From: Nitrospira japonica
GTDB lineage: Bacteria; Nitrospirota; Nitrospiria; Nitrospirales; Nitrospiraceae
Reading direction: 5' to 3'
DNA: 64,000 bases
Assembly (NCBI RefSeq): GCF_900169565.1
Contig: NZ_LT828648.1
Coordinates: forward strand, 870,876 to 934,875
Under the pieces are notes generated by a model, which saw nothing but the letters and a program-made list of their open reading frames with translations, was not told where the DNA came from and made no database searches. Positions within the stretch are counted from its first letter, which is position 1; every line of letters begins with the position of its first letter. Below, piece after piece: positions 53,549 through 62,643 of this stretch. Position numbers and translations under genes: made by a program.

Positions 53549-55249
53549 ATGTGGACGTTTGCCGTGCTGCTCGTGCCGTTGCTTCCGCTGCTCACCACGC
53601 TCATCGTGCTGGCCGGCGACGAGGCTGCGGTGCGGACCAGACTGACCGTGGCCGCATGGCCGATCGGCGTCGCCTGCGCGGGCGCCCTGGCGACCCTCTA
53701 CCTCGTCGCCACGCAAGGGCCGATCACGATCCGCCTGTATGATCCCGCCGGCGCCTTCCCCCTGCCGCTCGGTTTCTACGTGGACCGTCTCAGCGCGGTC
53801 ATGATGGTGCTGATTTCCGCCATCGGGACGATCATCTATACCTACTCCATCCAGTATATGAGTCAGGAGCCGCACGAACGCCGGTATTTCGCGCTGCTCG
53901 GCGTCGCCGTGTGTGTGTTGCTCTGCATGGTGTCCAGCAGCAACCTCCTCATGCTGTTCGTCTTCTGGCAGCTGCTTTCATATCTGCTCTATCTTCTCAT
54001 TCACAACCATACGCACACCGCGACACTGGAAAGCGCCTTCCGGACCTTCGCCTTGCTGCGGACCGGAGACGTCGCCTTTCTCGCGGGCACGGCCCTGGCC
54101 TATGGGCTCTACGGTACGCTGGAGTTCCCCGAATTGTTTGCCGCCGCCGTGCAGTCGGAAGCCGTCATCGAGCTGTTCTCCGGTGTGGAGTGCAGCGGCG
54201 CCACGGCGGTCACGCTGCTCCTGCTGATCGGAGCCATGAGCAAGTCGGCGCAGTTTCCCTTTCACATCTGGCTTCCTCGGTATCTGTACGCGCCGACCCC
54301 CGTGACCGCGCTGTTGCACGCCGGCATCATCAACGCCGGCGGCTTCCTGATCAATCGGCTCGCGCCGCTGTTCGGGCTCAGCTCCACGACCCTGCACATC
54401 GCCTTTCTCATCGGTACCCTGACCGCCGTCCTCGGCGCCTCCATGATGCTGGCCCAGAACGACATCAAGAACATGCTGGGGTTTTCGACGATCGGGCAGA
54501 TGGGCTACATGATCATGGAATGCGGCCTCGGCGCCTTCTCGCTGGCGGTGTTCCATCTGATCGCCCACGGCCTCTTCAAGGCCACCGTGTTCCTGAATTG
54601 CGGCAACGTCATCGGCAAGGCCCGGCTGGAGCCGCATGTCCCCCACGTCGAACAGCGGACGGATGAGGAAAGCTACTCGCGCCTGACTTGGGCGACCGGA
54701 TTCGTCACGACGTTGCTGATTCCGTTGCTGATTCTGCTGCTGACGCACGGCGTGCTGCGCATCCCCCTGCTCGAAGCGCAAGGCACCGTAATCTTCCTGT
54801 TTTTCATTTGGATCACGTCCTCGCAGGCCATCTTGACCCTCACACGCCTGCGGGCCGTCGCGTCATGGAAAGTGTCCGCCGCGATGCTGCTGACCCTCTT
54901 GTTCGTCGTGTTCGTCTACCTGTTCGCCGTCGAGTCGTTCACGGCGTTCCTGTATCCCAATCCGGACGAAGTCGCCTCCTACTTCAAGGCGGCGGAGTTG
55001 CCGAGCCGTCTCTTCGACATCATGATCGGCGTGGCGACACTCATGACCGGTCTCGGTTGGTGCTATCTCTATCTCAGGGCTCACGGCCGATCCCTTCCGA
55101 TGCCCTCCTGGGTCTACGGCATCCGTCTCCGGCTCTATGTCCTCTTCCTGAATCGGCTCCACATCGACGAAGGCGTCCAGCGTCTCAGCCAAGCACAGGT
55201 CGCCGCGGTCCGGCGATTCGAAGAGCTCGCGCAGGGCCGGACGTCCTGA
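53549..55249 (+). CDS. DabB/NuoL-like proton-antiporter-family membrane protein, copy 1
   Basis: 566 aa, about 14 hydrophobic helices. Antiporter-like core of complex I subunit L type: FYVDRLSAVMMVLISAIGTIIYTYSI, SKSAQFPFHIWLPRYLYAPTPVTALLHAG (with the conserved Lys and Pro) and AQNDIKNMLGFSTIGQMGYM. In DAB systems DabB supports CO2 uptake by DabA, coupling it to ion flow. It is the first gene of a cluster dabB-like, dabB-like, nuoM-like, dabA. The ATG at 53549 follows a weak GGGTG; the upstream open frame lacks membrane-protein character. Confidence 0.88.
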   Translation: MWTFAVLLVPLLPLLTTLIVLAGDEAAVRTRLTVAAWPIGVACAGALATLYLVATQGPITIRLYDPAGAFPLPLGFYVDRLSAVMMVLISAIGTIIYTYSIQYMSQEPHERRYFALLGVAVCVLLCMVSSSNLLMLFVFWQLLSYLLYLLIHNHTHTATLESAFRTFALLRTGDVAFLAGTALAYGLYGTLEFPELFAAAVQSEAVIELFSGVECSGATAVTLLLLIGAMSKSAQFPFHIWLPRYLYAPTPVTALLHAGIINAGGFLINRLAPLFGLSSTTLHIAFLIGTLTAVLGASMMLAQNDIKNMLGFSTIGQMGYMIMECGLGAFSLAVFHLIAHGLFKATVFLNCGNVIGKARLEPHVPHVEQRTDEESYSRLTWATGFVTTLLIPLLILLLTHGVLRIPLLEAQGTVIFLFFIWITSSQAILTLTRLRAVASWKVSAAMLLTLLFVVFVYLFAVESFTAFLYPNPDEVASYFKAAELPSRLFDIMIGVATLMTGLGWCYLYLRAHGRSLPMPSWVYGIRLRLYVLFLNRLHIDEGVQRLSQAQVAAVRRFEELAQGRTS

Positions 55250-55255
55250 TCGCGC

Positions 55256-55282
55256 TTGACGACGGTCCGACGGTCGTATTAA
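55256..55282 (+). promoter_or_regulatory. Promoter-like element upstream of second DabB-like gene
   Basis: TTGACG, 15 bases, TATTAA: the same arrangement as at 53322-53348, including GGTCCGA in the spacer. It lies only 24 bases before the GTG start, so a start near 55289 would leave a very short leader. It may be a functional second promoter or a relic of the gene duplication. Confidence 0.4.
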
Positions 55283-55306
55283 TGGTTAGCCCCTGATGAG
55301 GGAGTC

Positions 55307-57007
55307 GTGACGCTCATCCTGTTGGTACCGCTTCTCCTGCTCGCAGCCGCCTGCCTGGTGGTCTGCGGACCGGCCGGCTCCGAGCATGCTCGGGCCAAGG
55401 CAGCCGCCTATCCCATCGGAGCCGCATTCCTCGGCTCCGTTGCGACGTTGTATCTCGTGACGACCGCCGGGCCGGTCTCGATCCGGTTCTATGACTTGTC
55501 CTCGATCGCGTCGTTCGCGATTCCCATCGGATTCTACGTCGACCGCCTGAGCGCGGTGATGATGACGCTGATTACCGGCGTCAGCGTCATCATTTACACC
55601 TATTCGACGGTGTACATGTCGCAGGATCGGCACGCGCGCCGGTATCTGGCCATGATCTGCCTTACCGATTTCGTGCTGATCTGCATGGTGTCCAGCGCCA
55701 ATCTCATGATGTTGTTTCTCTTTTGGCAGGTGCTCAGCTACCTGCTCTACGTCCTCGCCCACAATCACGCTCATGCGGGAACCCTGGCGGGGGCCTTCAA
55801 GACCTTTACCCTCCTGCGTGTGGCCGATACGGCGTTTCTCGCCGGTATTGCGCTCGCCCATCAGTTGTACGGCACACTCGAATTTCAGGAACTGTTCGCG
55901 CGAGCCGCCGATACGCCGGTCATGTTGTCCTTGTGGCCCGGTCTCGAGATGCGCGGGGCCACGGCCGTCACGCTGCTGCTCTTCGTCGGGGCGATGGGCA
56001 AATCGGCCCAGTTTCCGATCCATCTGTGGCTGCCCGGCTCGCTCTTCGCGCCGACGCCCGTGCACGCGCTGCTGCACGCCGGCATCATCAACGCCGGCGG
56101 CTTCCTGATCAACCGGCTCGCGCCGCTGTTCGGGCTCAGTTCCACGACCCTGCACGTCGCCTTTCTCATCGGTACCCTGACCGCCGTCCTCGGCGCCTCC
56201 ATGATGCTGGCCCAGAACGACATCAAAAAGACGCTCGGATTCTCCACGATCGGGCAGATGGGCTACATGATCATGGAATGCGGCCTCGGCGCCTTCTCGC
56301 TGGCGGTGTTCCATCTGATCGCCCACGGCCTCTTCAAGGCCACCGTGTTCCTGAATTGCGGCAACGTCATTCACAAGGCCCGGCTGGAGCCCCATTTCCC
56401 GCATGTCGATCATCAGGACGAGGAACCAGGCCTGTCCCGTCTCACGTGGTTCACCGGCTTCGTGACCACCCTGTTCATCCCGCTTCTCATTCTCCTGGTT
56501 ACGCACGGCATCCTGCGCATCCCGTTGCTGGCATCCCAGGGAGCGGTAATTTTTCTGTTCTTCATCTGGATCACCTCGTCGCAGGCGATTCTGACGTTGA
56601 CGCGGCTGCGCCAGGTGGCATCCTGGAAGGTCTCGGCCGCGATGCTGCTGACCCTCTTGTTCATCGTGTTCGTCTATCTGTTCGCCGTCGAGTCGTTCAC
56701 GGAATTTCTGTACCCGAATCCGGAGGAAGTCGCCGCGTACTTCCGGGCCGCCGATCTTCCGGACTGGCTGTTCGACCTCATCATCGTCACCGCCACGATT
56801 CTGACCGTCGCCAGCTGGGCCTATCTCTATATGAGCGCCCATGGGATGACGCTGCGGATGCCGGCCTGGGTCGAGAACACGCGGGTACGCCTGTATCTGC
56901 CGTTCATGAACCGGCTCTATGCCGACGAATGCTATGCACTGGTCGGACAGACCATCATGCGTCTGGTCCATCAGGTCGATAAACGGGAACGAGGGTGGTC
57001 GCGGTGA
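55307..57007 (+). CDS. DabB/NuoL-like proton-antiporter-family membrane protein, copy 2
   Basis: 566 aa, the same length as copy 1 and clearly paralogous along the whole length. The core blocks are again present (GFYVDRLSAVMMTLI, GKSAQFPIHLWLPG, AQNDIKKTLGFSTIGQMGYM). GTG start with GAGGGAG upstream. Differences concentrate at the N-terminus and some loops, while a 125-base stretch is identical in DNA. The next gene overlaps its stop by four bases. The presence of two such subunits suggests a hetero-dimeric or alternative membrane module for DabA. Confidence 0.88.
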   Translation: MTLILLVPLLLLAAACLVVCGPAGSEHARAKAAAYPIGAAFLGSVATLYLVTTAGPVSIRFYDLSSIASFAIPIGFYVDRLSAVMMTLITGVSVIIYTYSTVYMSQDRHARRYLAMICLTDFVLICMVSSANLMMLFLFWQVLSYLLYVLAHNHAHAGTLAGAFKTFTLLRVADTAFLAGIALAHQLYGTLEFQELFARAADTPVMLSLWPGLEMRGATAVTLLLFVGAMGKSAQFPIHLWLPGSLFAPTPVHALLHAGIINAGGFLINRLAPLFGLSSTTLHVAFLIGTLTAVLGASMMLAQNDIKKTLGFSTIGQMGYMIMECGLGAFSLAVFHLIAHGLFKATVFLNCGNVIHKARLEPHFPHVDHQDEEPGLSRLTWFTGFVTTLFIPLLILLVTHGILRIPLLASQGAVIFLFFIWITSSQAILTLTRLRQVASWKVSAAMLLTLLFIVFVYLFAVESFTEFLYPNPEEVAAYFRAADLPDWLFDLIIVTATILTVASWAYLYMSAHGMTLRMPAWVENTRVRLYLPFMNRLYADECYALVGQTIMRLVHQVDKRERGWSR

Positions 57008-58314
57008 CGGGCGGCATGATGATACCGTCGCTCCTGGCCGGGATACCGTTGCTGGGCGCGCTTGCCAGCCTGCCCTTCCGCTCGGACCCCGAACAGCTGA
57101 AACGGTCCTGCGTCACCTGGGCCGTGCTCAGCCTCGCGTCCATCGCGGGATGCGCCAACAGAATCGAGGTGCCGACCGAAGGCCTGCTCCCGCTCTATCT
57201 TCTGCCGTTGGCCGCCACGATCTCGATTTTGGGGCAGCCGGTTCACGAGCAGCATCGGCTCTCGTGGTTGTCCACGTTGGTATTTCTTGGGATCGGCTTG
57301 TCGGTCCTGAGCGGGCCGCCCCTGATTGCCCCGTTGACCGTGGCGCTCCTCTCGGCGTTGATCGCGGGCTTGCTCTATCAACACCACAGCGCCCTCTGGC
57401 CCAGATCCTGGTGGGGCATCGGCGCCTACGGTTTCGGCGCCTTGTGCGCCGCCCTGTCGGCCGCCGTCGGTGATCCTCTGTCCTCGCTTGCGTCCTTGCT
57501 GGCCTGCGGGGTTTTGCTTCCGCTCCTGCCGTTTCACGACGGCTACCTGACGGCGCTGACGCGGCTGCCCGGCAGCCTGCCCTCGTTCATCGTCGTCCTC
57601 CTTCCCCTTGTCGGTCTTCATTTGTTGGCGGCTGCCATGCCCACGGTTTCGGACAGCGTGGCCTGGACGGTCGGCTTCTTCGCCCTGGCGGGAGCCTCTT
57701 ACGGCGCATTCAAAGCCCTGGCTCAATCGCGGGTCCGTCTCCTGTTGGCGTACGGCAGCCTTTCCTTCTTTTCCATCTTCTGGTGGTTCGCCGCCGCCTC
57801 GCGAACGGCCACGCCACGGGCCGCCCTCCTGGTCGGGACGGTAGGCCTCGCCACAAGCGGCCTCATGGTCGCCTGGCAAGTGGTCCGAACCAGATACGGC
57901 GACGACGTGGATCCTCAGGCGATCAGCGGCCTGGCGACGGGCATGCCGCAGTATGCCGTACTCCTCTCCCTGCTGGCGCTGGCGGCAATGGGCCTGCCAC
58001 CCTTCGGCGTCTTTGCCGGATTCATGGGACTGTTGCTGGGCTCGCCCTTTCCGTCTTTGGCCGGCCTGTTCGTCACGCTCCTGGCATGGCTCGCCGCATC
58101 TTGGTACATCATGCAGATGGTGCAGCGGTTGCTCTTCGGGATCCGACGGCCGGAACTCCGATACACCGATCTGCTCCAAGCCGAGCTGGCTTCACTATTG
58201 ATCGTCGTACTGGTTCTGCTCGCATTGGGACTGGTGCCGTCGACCCTGTTTGCCTCCGAACCAGCCGCACTCGGGATCCCCATTCTCGGAGAATCATTCA
58301 CGTGGAACCGGTAG
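57004..58314 (+). CDS. NuoM/NuoN-like antiporter-family membrane protein
   Basis: 436 aa from the GTG at 57004 that overlaps the upstream stop (GTGA); a GTG nine bases earlier is possible. Many hydrophobic helices. The C-terminal block MGLPPFGVFAGFMGLLLGSPFPSLAGLFVTLLAWLAASWYIMQMVQRLLFG resembles the proton-antiporter region of complex I subunit 4 (NuoM). The N-terminal half is diverged and lacks some charged residues of true NuoM. It may be a third ion-translocating subunit of the DabA module. Overlaps the dabA start by 13 bases. Confidence 0.78.
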   Translation: MTGGMMIPSLLAGIPLLGALASLPFRSDPEQLKRSCVTWAVLSLASIAGCANRIEVPTEGLLPLYLLPLAATISILGQPVHEQHRLSWLSTLVFLGIGLSVLSGPPLIAPLTVALLSALIAGLLYQHHSALWPRSWWGIGAYGFGALCAALSAAVGDPLSSLASLLACGVLLPLLPFHDGYLTALTRLPGSLPSFIVVLLPLVGLHLLAAAMPTVSDSVAWTVGFFALAGASYGAFKALAQSRVRLLLAYGSLSFFSIFWWFAAASRTATPRAALLVGTVGLATSGLMVAWQVVRTRYGDDVDPQAISGLATGMPQYAVLLSLLALAAMGLPPFGVFAGFMGLLLGSPFPSLAGLFVTLLAWLAASWYIMQMVQRLLFGIRRPELRYTDLLQAELASLLIVVLVLLALGLVPSTLFASEPAALGIPILGESFTWNR

Positions 58315-61300
58315 ACCAGGCCCCCGACATCGAAGCGAGACGGATGGAGTTGCGCGGGGTCGTTCGTCTCGCCGGGGAGGTCATCGCGCAATATTGGCCG
58401 ATGCGGACGTTCGTCCATCACAATCCGCTCCATAGCCTCGAATATCTTCCTTTCGAGGAGACAGTCCGCCGCGGCAAGCAATTCATGGGCGGGAGCGGCT
58501 ATCTTTCCGGCGAGTTGTATCGCCAATACGTCCGGTCCGGTCGGATCAGGGTCGAACACCTGGATGACGTCATCCGCCCGCTGACGCAGAACGCCCGCGT
58601 CGCGGTCGGCCCTCGCACCGTCTCGCACGGCGAGGTACTGCGCGCCTGTCTGACCGGCGGACTGGGATCGCCCTCCGTCGAACCGCTCGACAGCCAGTTG
58701 CCCGATCCCTCGCATGCGTTGATCGATCGGCTCGCGGCCCGACTCGAGTCGGTGCTGACGTATCCGGACCTGCTGACACGCATACGTACGATCGCGGAAG
58801 CGGATGAAGCCTCCCTGGGACGATGGCTCACCCTGTCGCACTGGTGCGACGACACGCTGGGCACGCAGATCGTCCGCCAGATCAACGAGCAACTCATCAA
58901 ATGGTGCGAGGCGTTCCTCGACGAAGGACACGCCACCTGGGCCATGCCCGAACGCGAGAAGGGCCTCTACCAGGCCTGGAAGACGATCGCGGCGCACGAA
59001 TGGTCGCCCTGCGGGATTGCCGACAGCGGGCGAAAAATCGCCGCTCTTCCCGACTATCCCGAGGACGCGCTCTTGGAGAGCCTCGATCGGCTCGGCATTC
59101 CATCCGAGCTCCGCCAGGATTATCTCTCGCTCCAGTTGACCGCCCTCCCCGGTTGGGCCGGTTTCATCAAGTGGCGGGGCGAAGAACGTGACTATCCCTG
59201 GCAACAGGCCTATCCGGCCGGGCTCGTGAAGTTTCTGGCCATCCGCCTCTGGTACGCGCGCGAGCTCGTTCAGAAAGCCTGCCGGACCGAGCTAGGTATC
59301 GACGGCCGCTATGCGGCCGTGACCGACTACATGCGCAGCCATCCGAATGAGTATTACCTGCGCAAGCAGCGGGTCGCGGGACGTCTGCCCGCCTTGTACG
59401 CGGAAGAAGTCGATCGTCTGGCCCATCAGAGAGGCCGCGGGTGGCAGGCGGTGCTCGATCGCTATCAGATCGAGGTGGTTCCCCGACAGGCGGCGGCCGC
59501 TCGTCGAGGTGCGGCCAGAACGCTGCTGGCGCTGGCACGGTCACTGGAGCTCGACCCGGAGCACCTTGCCGCAACCGACTCAGACGCGCTGAAGCAACTG
59601 GTCGACTGGATCGAGGCGTTCCCCGAGCCCACCCACGGCCCGGTCTGGCTCAAGGCGCTCGAAGCGAGCTATCAGCACTCCCTCCTGGGGCAGCTCCGGT
59701 CCCGAACGACGGGAACCGACTCCGCGGCTCAAATCCGTCCCTACTCGCAGTCGGTCTACTGCATCGACGTGCGATCGGAACCGTTCCGCCGGCATTTGGA
59801 ATCGACCGGCGCCCATGACACCTACGGTTTCGCCGGATTTTTTGCCGCGTTCATCCGGTTTCGGGCTTGGGATAAGGAACACGACACGGAACAATTCCCG
59901 GTCATCATGCGCGCCAAAAACGAGGTTCGGGAGATTCCCCGCAGCTACCTCGACCACAAGGTTTCCACCCATGAGGCCCGTACGAAATGGGTTCATGCCG
60001 GCCATACGCTGCTTCACGATCTGAAAGAAAACGTCGTCACGCCCTACGTCATGGTTGAATCGTTGGGATGGGTCTATGCGATTCCCATTTTCGGCAAGAC
60101 CCTCTGGCCGTCGCTGTACCGGCGATGGACGTCCTGGTTGCGCCGGTTGTTCGTCCCCTCTATCGCCACGACGCTCACCGTCGGCAAGATGGCTCCCGAC
60201 GAAACCGCCGAGATGGTGGCGGCGCAGCAGCAGGCCAGGATCAGAGCCGCGCTCGAAGAACACACGGGGCTGCGCAAGTCCCGCATCACGCCAGTGCTCG
60301 TCGAGGGGTTGCGGCAACGGTCGTTGAGCGGCACCGGGGAAACCGATCAGATGCTCTTGGACGCGGCCGCGCAGGCGGGCCTTACGGCTGAGACGGTCGA
60401 CCGGCTCGTCGGACTCCTCCAGCGGCAGTACGGCATCAGCGCGCGCGCCGCGTCCCATCAACGGGAGCGGATCACGCGCACGGGCTTCACGCTGGACGAG
60501 CAAGTCCTGACGGTCGATACGGCATTACGCATGATGGGCTTGACGAAAAACTTCGCAAGACTGGTGCTGTTCTGCGCGCACGGCAGCACGTCCGAGAACA
60601 ATCCCTATGAATCCGCGCTCGACTGCGGGGCCTGCGGCGGCAACGAGGGCAAGCCCAATGCGCGGGTCCTGGCCATGATGGCGAACAATCGCACCGTCCG
60701 GGAACGCCTCGCCAAGAACGGCCTCGACATTCCGGCCGATACCCATTTCCTGGCTGGACAGATGGATACGACGACGGACCAGGTGACGCTGTTCGACCTC
60801 GAAGACGTGCCGCCAACCCACCGCGCCGATCTGGCCCGGCTCCAGGAAGATCTTCAGGAAGCGGCCGAATTGACGAGTCAGGAACGCTGCGCGCGCTTTC
60901 CGGATCTGGAGCCGCCGCTCGTCGGCCAGCAAGCGGTCGCGCACGTGCAACAGCGCAGTGCGGATTGGAGTCAGGTGCGGCCCGAATGGGGACTCTCAGG
61001 CAACACGGCCATCATTTTCGGACGCCGGGAGCTGACCAAGGGTCTCGACCTCGACGGCCGGGTCTTCCTGCACTCCTACGACTACCGGGAAGACCCGTCC
61101 AATCGGTTGTTGGAGGTGCTGCTGACTGCGCCTCAAGTGGTGGCCCAGTGGATCAATATGGAACACTATTTTTCCATCACCGACAACGAGGTCTACGGGA
61201 GCGGGAGCAAGATTTACCACAACGTCGTCGGCCGGCTCGGGATTATGTCGGGCCCCTGGAGCGATCTTCGCCTGGGGCTCGCGCGGCAGACCGTCATGAA

Positions 61301-61502
61301 CGGTGAGCGACCGTATCACGAACCGATGCGGCTCCTGACGATCATCGAGGCTCCGCGCGAGCGCATCGACAAACTGATCGGGCGACACGAGGTGTTGCAG
61401 CACTTTTATCACAATGAGTGGGTCCATCTCGTCGCGCTCGATCCCCAGGACGCGGTATGGTATCGGTATCGCCCCACCGGGGGATGGCAACGAATCGAGT
61501 AG
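58302..61502 (+). CDS. dabA: DabA-family (DUF2309) inorganic-carbon transport protein
   Basis: 1066 aa from a GTG at 58302; an ATG at 58344 is possible. DabA is a large soluble protein with a beta-carbonic-anhydrase-like zinc site; with DabB it accumulates bicarbonate. The predicted ligands are all visible: C487 and D489 in YCIDVRSEPF, H760 in FCAHGSTSENN and C775 in LDCGACGGNEG. The C-x-D and H-x14-C spacings equal those known for Halothiobacillus DabA. The first residues overlap the NuoM-like gene. The frame is open far upstream inside that gene, without similarity. It is the last large gene of the carbon-uptake cluster. Confidence 0.93.
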   Translation: MEPVDQAPDIEARRMELRGVVRLAGEVIAQYWPMRTFVHHNPLHSLEYLPFEETVRRGKQFMGGSGYLSGELYRQYVRSGRIRVEHLDDVIRPLTQNARVAVGPRTVSHGEVLRACLTGGLGSPSVEPLDSQLPDPSHALIDRLAARLESVLTYPDLLTRIRTIAEADEASLGRWLTLSHWCDDTLGTQIVRQINEQLIKWCEAFLDEGHATWAMPEREKGLYQAWKTIAAHEWSPCGIADSGRKIAALPDYPEDALLESLDRLGIPSELRQDYLSLQLTALPGWAGFIKWRGEERDYPWQQAYPAGLVKFLAIRLWYARELVQKACRTELGIDGRYAAVTDYMRSHPNEYYLRKQRVAGRLPALYAEEVDRLAHQRGRGWQAVLDRYQIEVVPRQAAAARRGAARTLLALARSLELDPEHLAATDSDALKQLVDWIEAFPEPTHGPVWLKALEASYQHSLLGQLRSRTTGTDSAAQIRPYSQSVYCIDVRSEPFRRHLESTGAHDTYGFAGFFAAFIRFRAWDKEHDTEQFPVIMRAKNEVREIPRSYLDHKVSTHEARTKWVHAGHTLLHDLKENVVTPYVMVESLGWVYAIPIFGKTLWPSLYRRWTSWLRRLFVPSIATTLTVGKMAPDETAEMVAAQQQARIRAALEEHTGLRKSRITPVLVEGLRQRSLSGTGETDQMLLDAAAQAGLTAETVDRLVGLLQRQYGISARAASHQRERITRTGFTLDEQVLTVDTALRMMGLTKNFARLVLFCAHGSTSENNPYESALDCGACGGNEGKPNARVLAMMANNRTVRERLAKNGLDIPADTHFLAGQMDTTTDQVTLFDLEDVPPTHRADLARLQEDLQEAAELTSQERCARFPDLEPPLVGQQAVAHVQQRSADWSQVRPEWGLSGNTAIIFGRRELTKGLDLDGRVFLHSYDYREDPSNRLLEVLLTAPQVVAQWINMEHYFSITDNEVYGSGSKIYHNVVGRLGIMSGPWSDLRLGLARQTVMNGERPYHEPMRLLTIIEAPRERIDKLIGRHEVLQHFYHNEWVHLVALDPQDAVWYRYRPTGGWQRIE

Positions 61503-61507
61503 GAGTA

Positions 61508-61521
61508 CGGCACGTGTGCCG
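61508..61521. repeat. Small inverted repeat after dabA
   Basis: CGGCAC-GT-GTGCCG, five bases after the dabA stop. The tight loop and lack of T-run make termination doubtful. The remaining gap to the PII-like gene holds nothing else. Confidence 0.3.
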
Positions 61522-61632
61522 GAGAGATTCGCGCAGAGCACGCTGTCCGAGAAATGACCGGCATCGGCGGCACCGTCCGAGCGCGAACATTGGGAACATC
61601 GAGCAATCAACAGCCGGGAAAGGAGACCTTAG

Positions 61633-61974
61633 ATGGGCGAGCTAGTCCTGCATCCGATGAAGGAAATTCGTGTGATCGTCGCCGGGGAGCACCGGGCGTT
61701 CGTGACGGAGCTGCTCGATCGCGTCAATGCGAGCGGCTATACCATCATCGGTAACGTGTCGGGTAAGGGCCACCACGGGGTGCGCGAAGCGCATTTCATG
61801 TTCAGCGAGCAGGAAAGTCTGGAGATGATCATGACCGTGGTGCCCGAGGACAAGGTCGAGCCGATTCTGGCCGGCCTCAGGCCGTTGTTCGAACGGCATT
61901 CCGGCGTCATGTTCGTGGCCGACGTGGCGGTGAGCCGTCAGGAGTATTTCGGCAAGAAAAGCAAAGGGGTCTGA
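61633..61974 (+). CDS. PII-like signalling protein
   Basis: 113 aa. AGGAG precedes the ATG by seven bases. The sequence KEIRVIVAGEHRAFVTELLDRVNASGYTIIGNVSGKGHHG, followed by MIMTVVPEDKVEPILAGLRPLF and GVMFVADVAVSRQEYF, follows the ferredoxin-like PII fold with a T-loop region but without the usual uridylylated Tyr. Such PII-like proteins accompany carbon-concentrating transporters and bind adenine nucleotides. It lies 130 bp after dabA on the same strand, so it likely modulates the transport module. Confidence 0.8.
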   Translation: MGELVLHPMKEIRVIVAGEHRAFVTELLDRVNASGYTIIGNVSGKGHHGVREAHFMFSEQESLEMIMTVVPEDKVEPILAGLRPLFERHSGVMFVADVAVSRQEYFGKKSKGV

Positions 61975-62058
61975 CCGGTCATCGTCTCCGCGTTCGGCCT
62001 TGTCTTTCTCGTGACGGATTGTCTAGAATGGCAATCCGTCCACGGTCAGGAGCCTAGC

Positions 62059-62328
62059 GTGAAGGGTTTGCGGTTCGAACGAATCGGGCAGGGGCGCTAC
62101 TACAATGTGGTCTTCCACTTGGGAAGCACGTATGTCCCGGTCAGCGATGAGACCGTCGACGAGCTCAAAGCCCAGAGCCTGCTCCCGGCGGAGCGGTTTC
62201 TCGACCTGCTGCTCGACCGTGTCGGGTATTCCTCCTACCTGAAAGATCAGATTCGATCAGAACTGCGAAGCTCCGGAGATCCGGTGACGCAGATCACGGT
62301 GCTGCAGGGCGCCATCCGCGAACTGTAA
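62059..62328 (+). CDS. Hypothetical protein
   Basis: 89 aa from a GTG with AGGAG six bases upstream; a GTG-type start at 62011 is an alternative. The sequence VKGLRFERIGQGRYYNVVFHLGSTYVPVSDETVDELKAQSLLPAERFLDLLLD has no recognised domain; a beta-rich first half and helical second half are suggested. It lies 84 bp after the PII-like gene and may be part of the same transcript. A dispersed repeat begins at its stop. Confidence 0.55.
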   Translation: MKGLRFERIGQGRYYNVVFHLGSTYVPVSDETVDELKAQSLLPAERFLDLLLDRVGYSSYLKDQIRSELRSSGDPVTQITVLQGAIREL

Positions 62329-62451
62329 AGCCCGCTGAAACTGTCCTCTAGCTGCGTTCTCAGTCGTTTGTCCACCTCGACGTACCGCGAATAGTACGCC
62401 TCGGCGCTCAAACTCATTGCGGCCTTGCTAGAAAAACAGTTTGAGCGGGCT
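62329..62451. repeat. 123-bp diverged repeat with terminal inverted repeats
   Basis: The ends AGCCCGCTGAAACTGT and ACAGTTTGAGCGGGCT are inverted repeats (15 of 16). The interior shares the CTGCGTTCTC and GCGGCCTTGCTAG-like segments of the copy at 20475-20600, with different tips. It starts directly after the TAA of the hypothetical gene. Confidence 0.6.
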
Positions 62452-62643
62452 CAGAGTCGACCACCGCCAATCCTCTGCGTCGCTGCGGCCTCGCCGGCGA
62501 CGCTTTTGAACCCCCCGCAAAATCTCAAGTCTCTGCCCTTAGGAGTTAAGCGGACTGAACATTGCTTCTTTTGACATTTCGATTGGTCTCGTGTGCCGCG
62601 TTCCGAAAGTGGGGAGAACGATCAGATCACTTCTTCTTCATCC
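62452..62643. other. Gene-free spacer
   Basis: About 190 bases with no convincing reading frame. A weak hairpin, GCGTCGC/GCGACGC, lies near 62486-62513. The last 30 bases are CT-rich and lie next to the toxin gene's end. Confidence 0.4.

Noticed and set aside
55286-58179. Minus-strand frames of 561 and 402 codons opposite the second DabB-like and NuoM-like genes
   Set aside because: His/Asp/Gln-rich shadow translations produced by hydrophobic codons on the other strand; no domains seen.
57783-58301. N-terminal extension of DabA
   Set aside because: It overlaps the NuoM-like gene and reads as Arg/Gly-rich shadow sequence.
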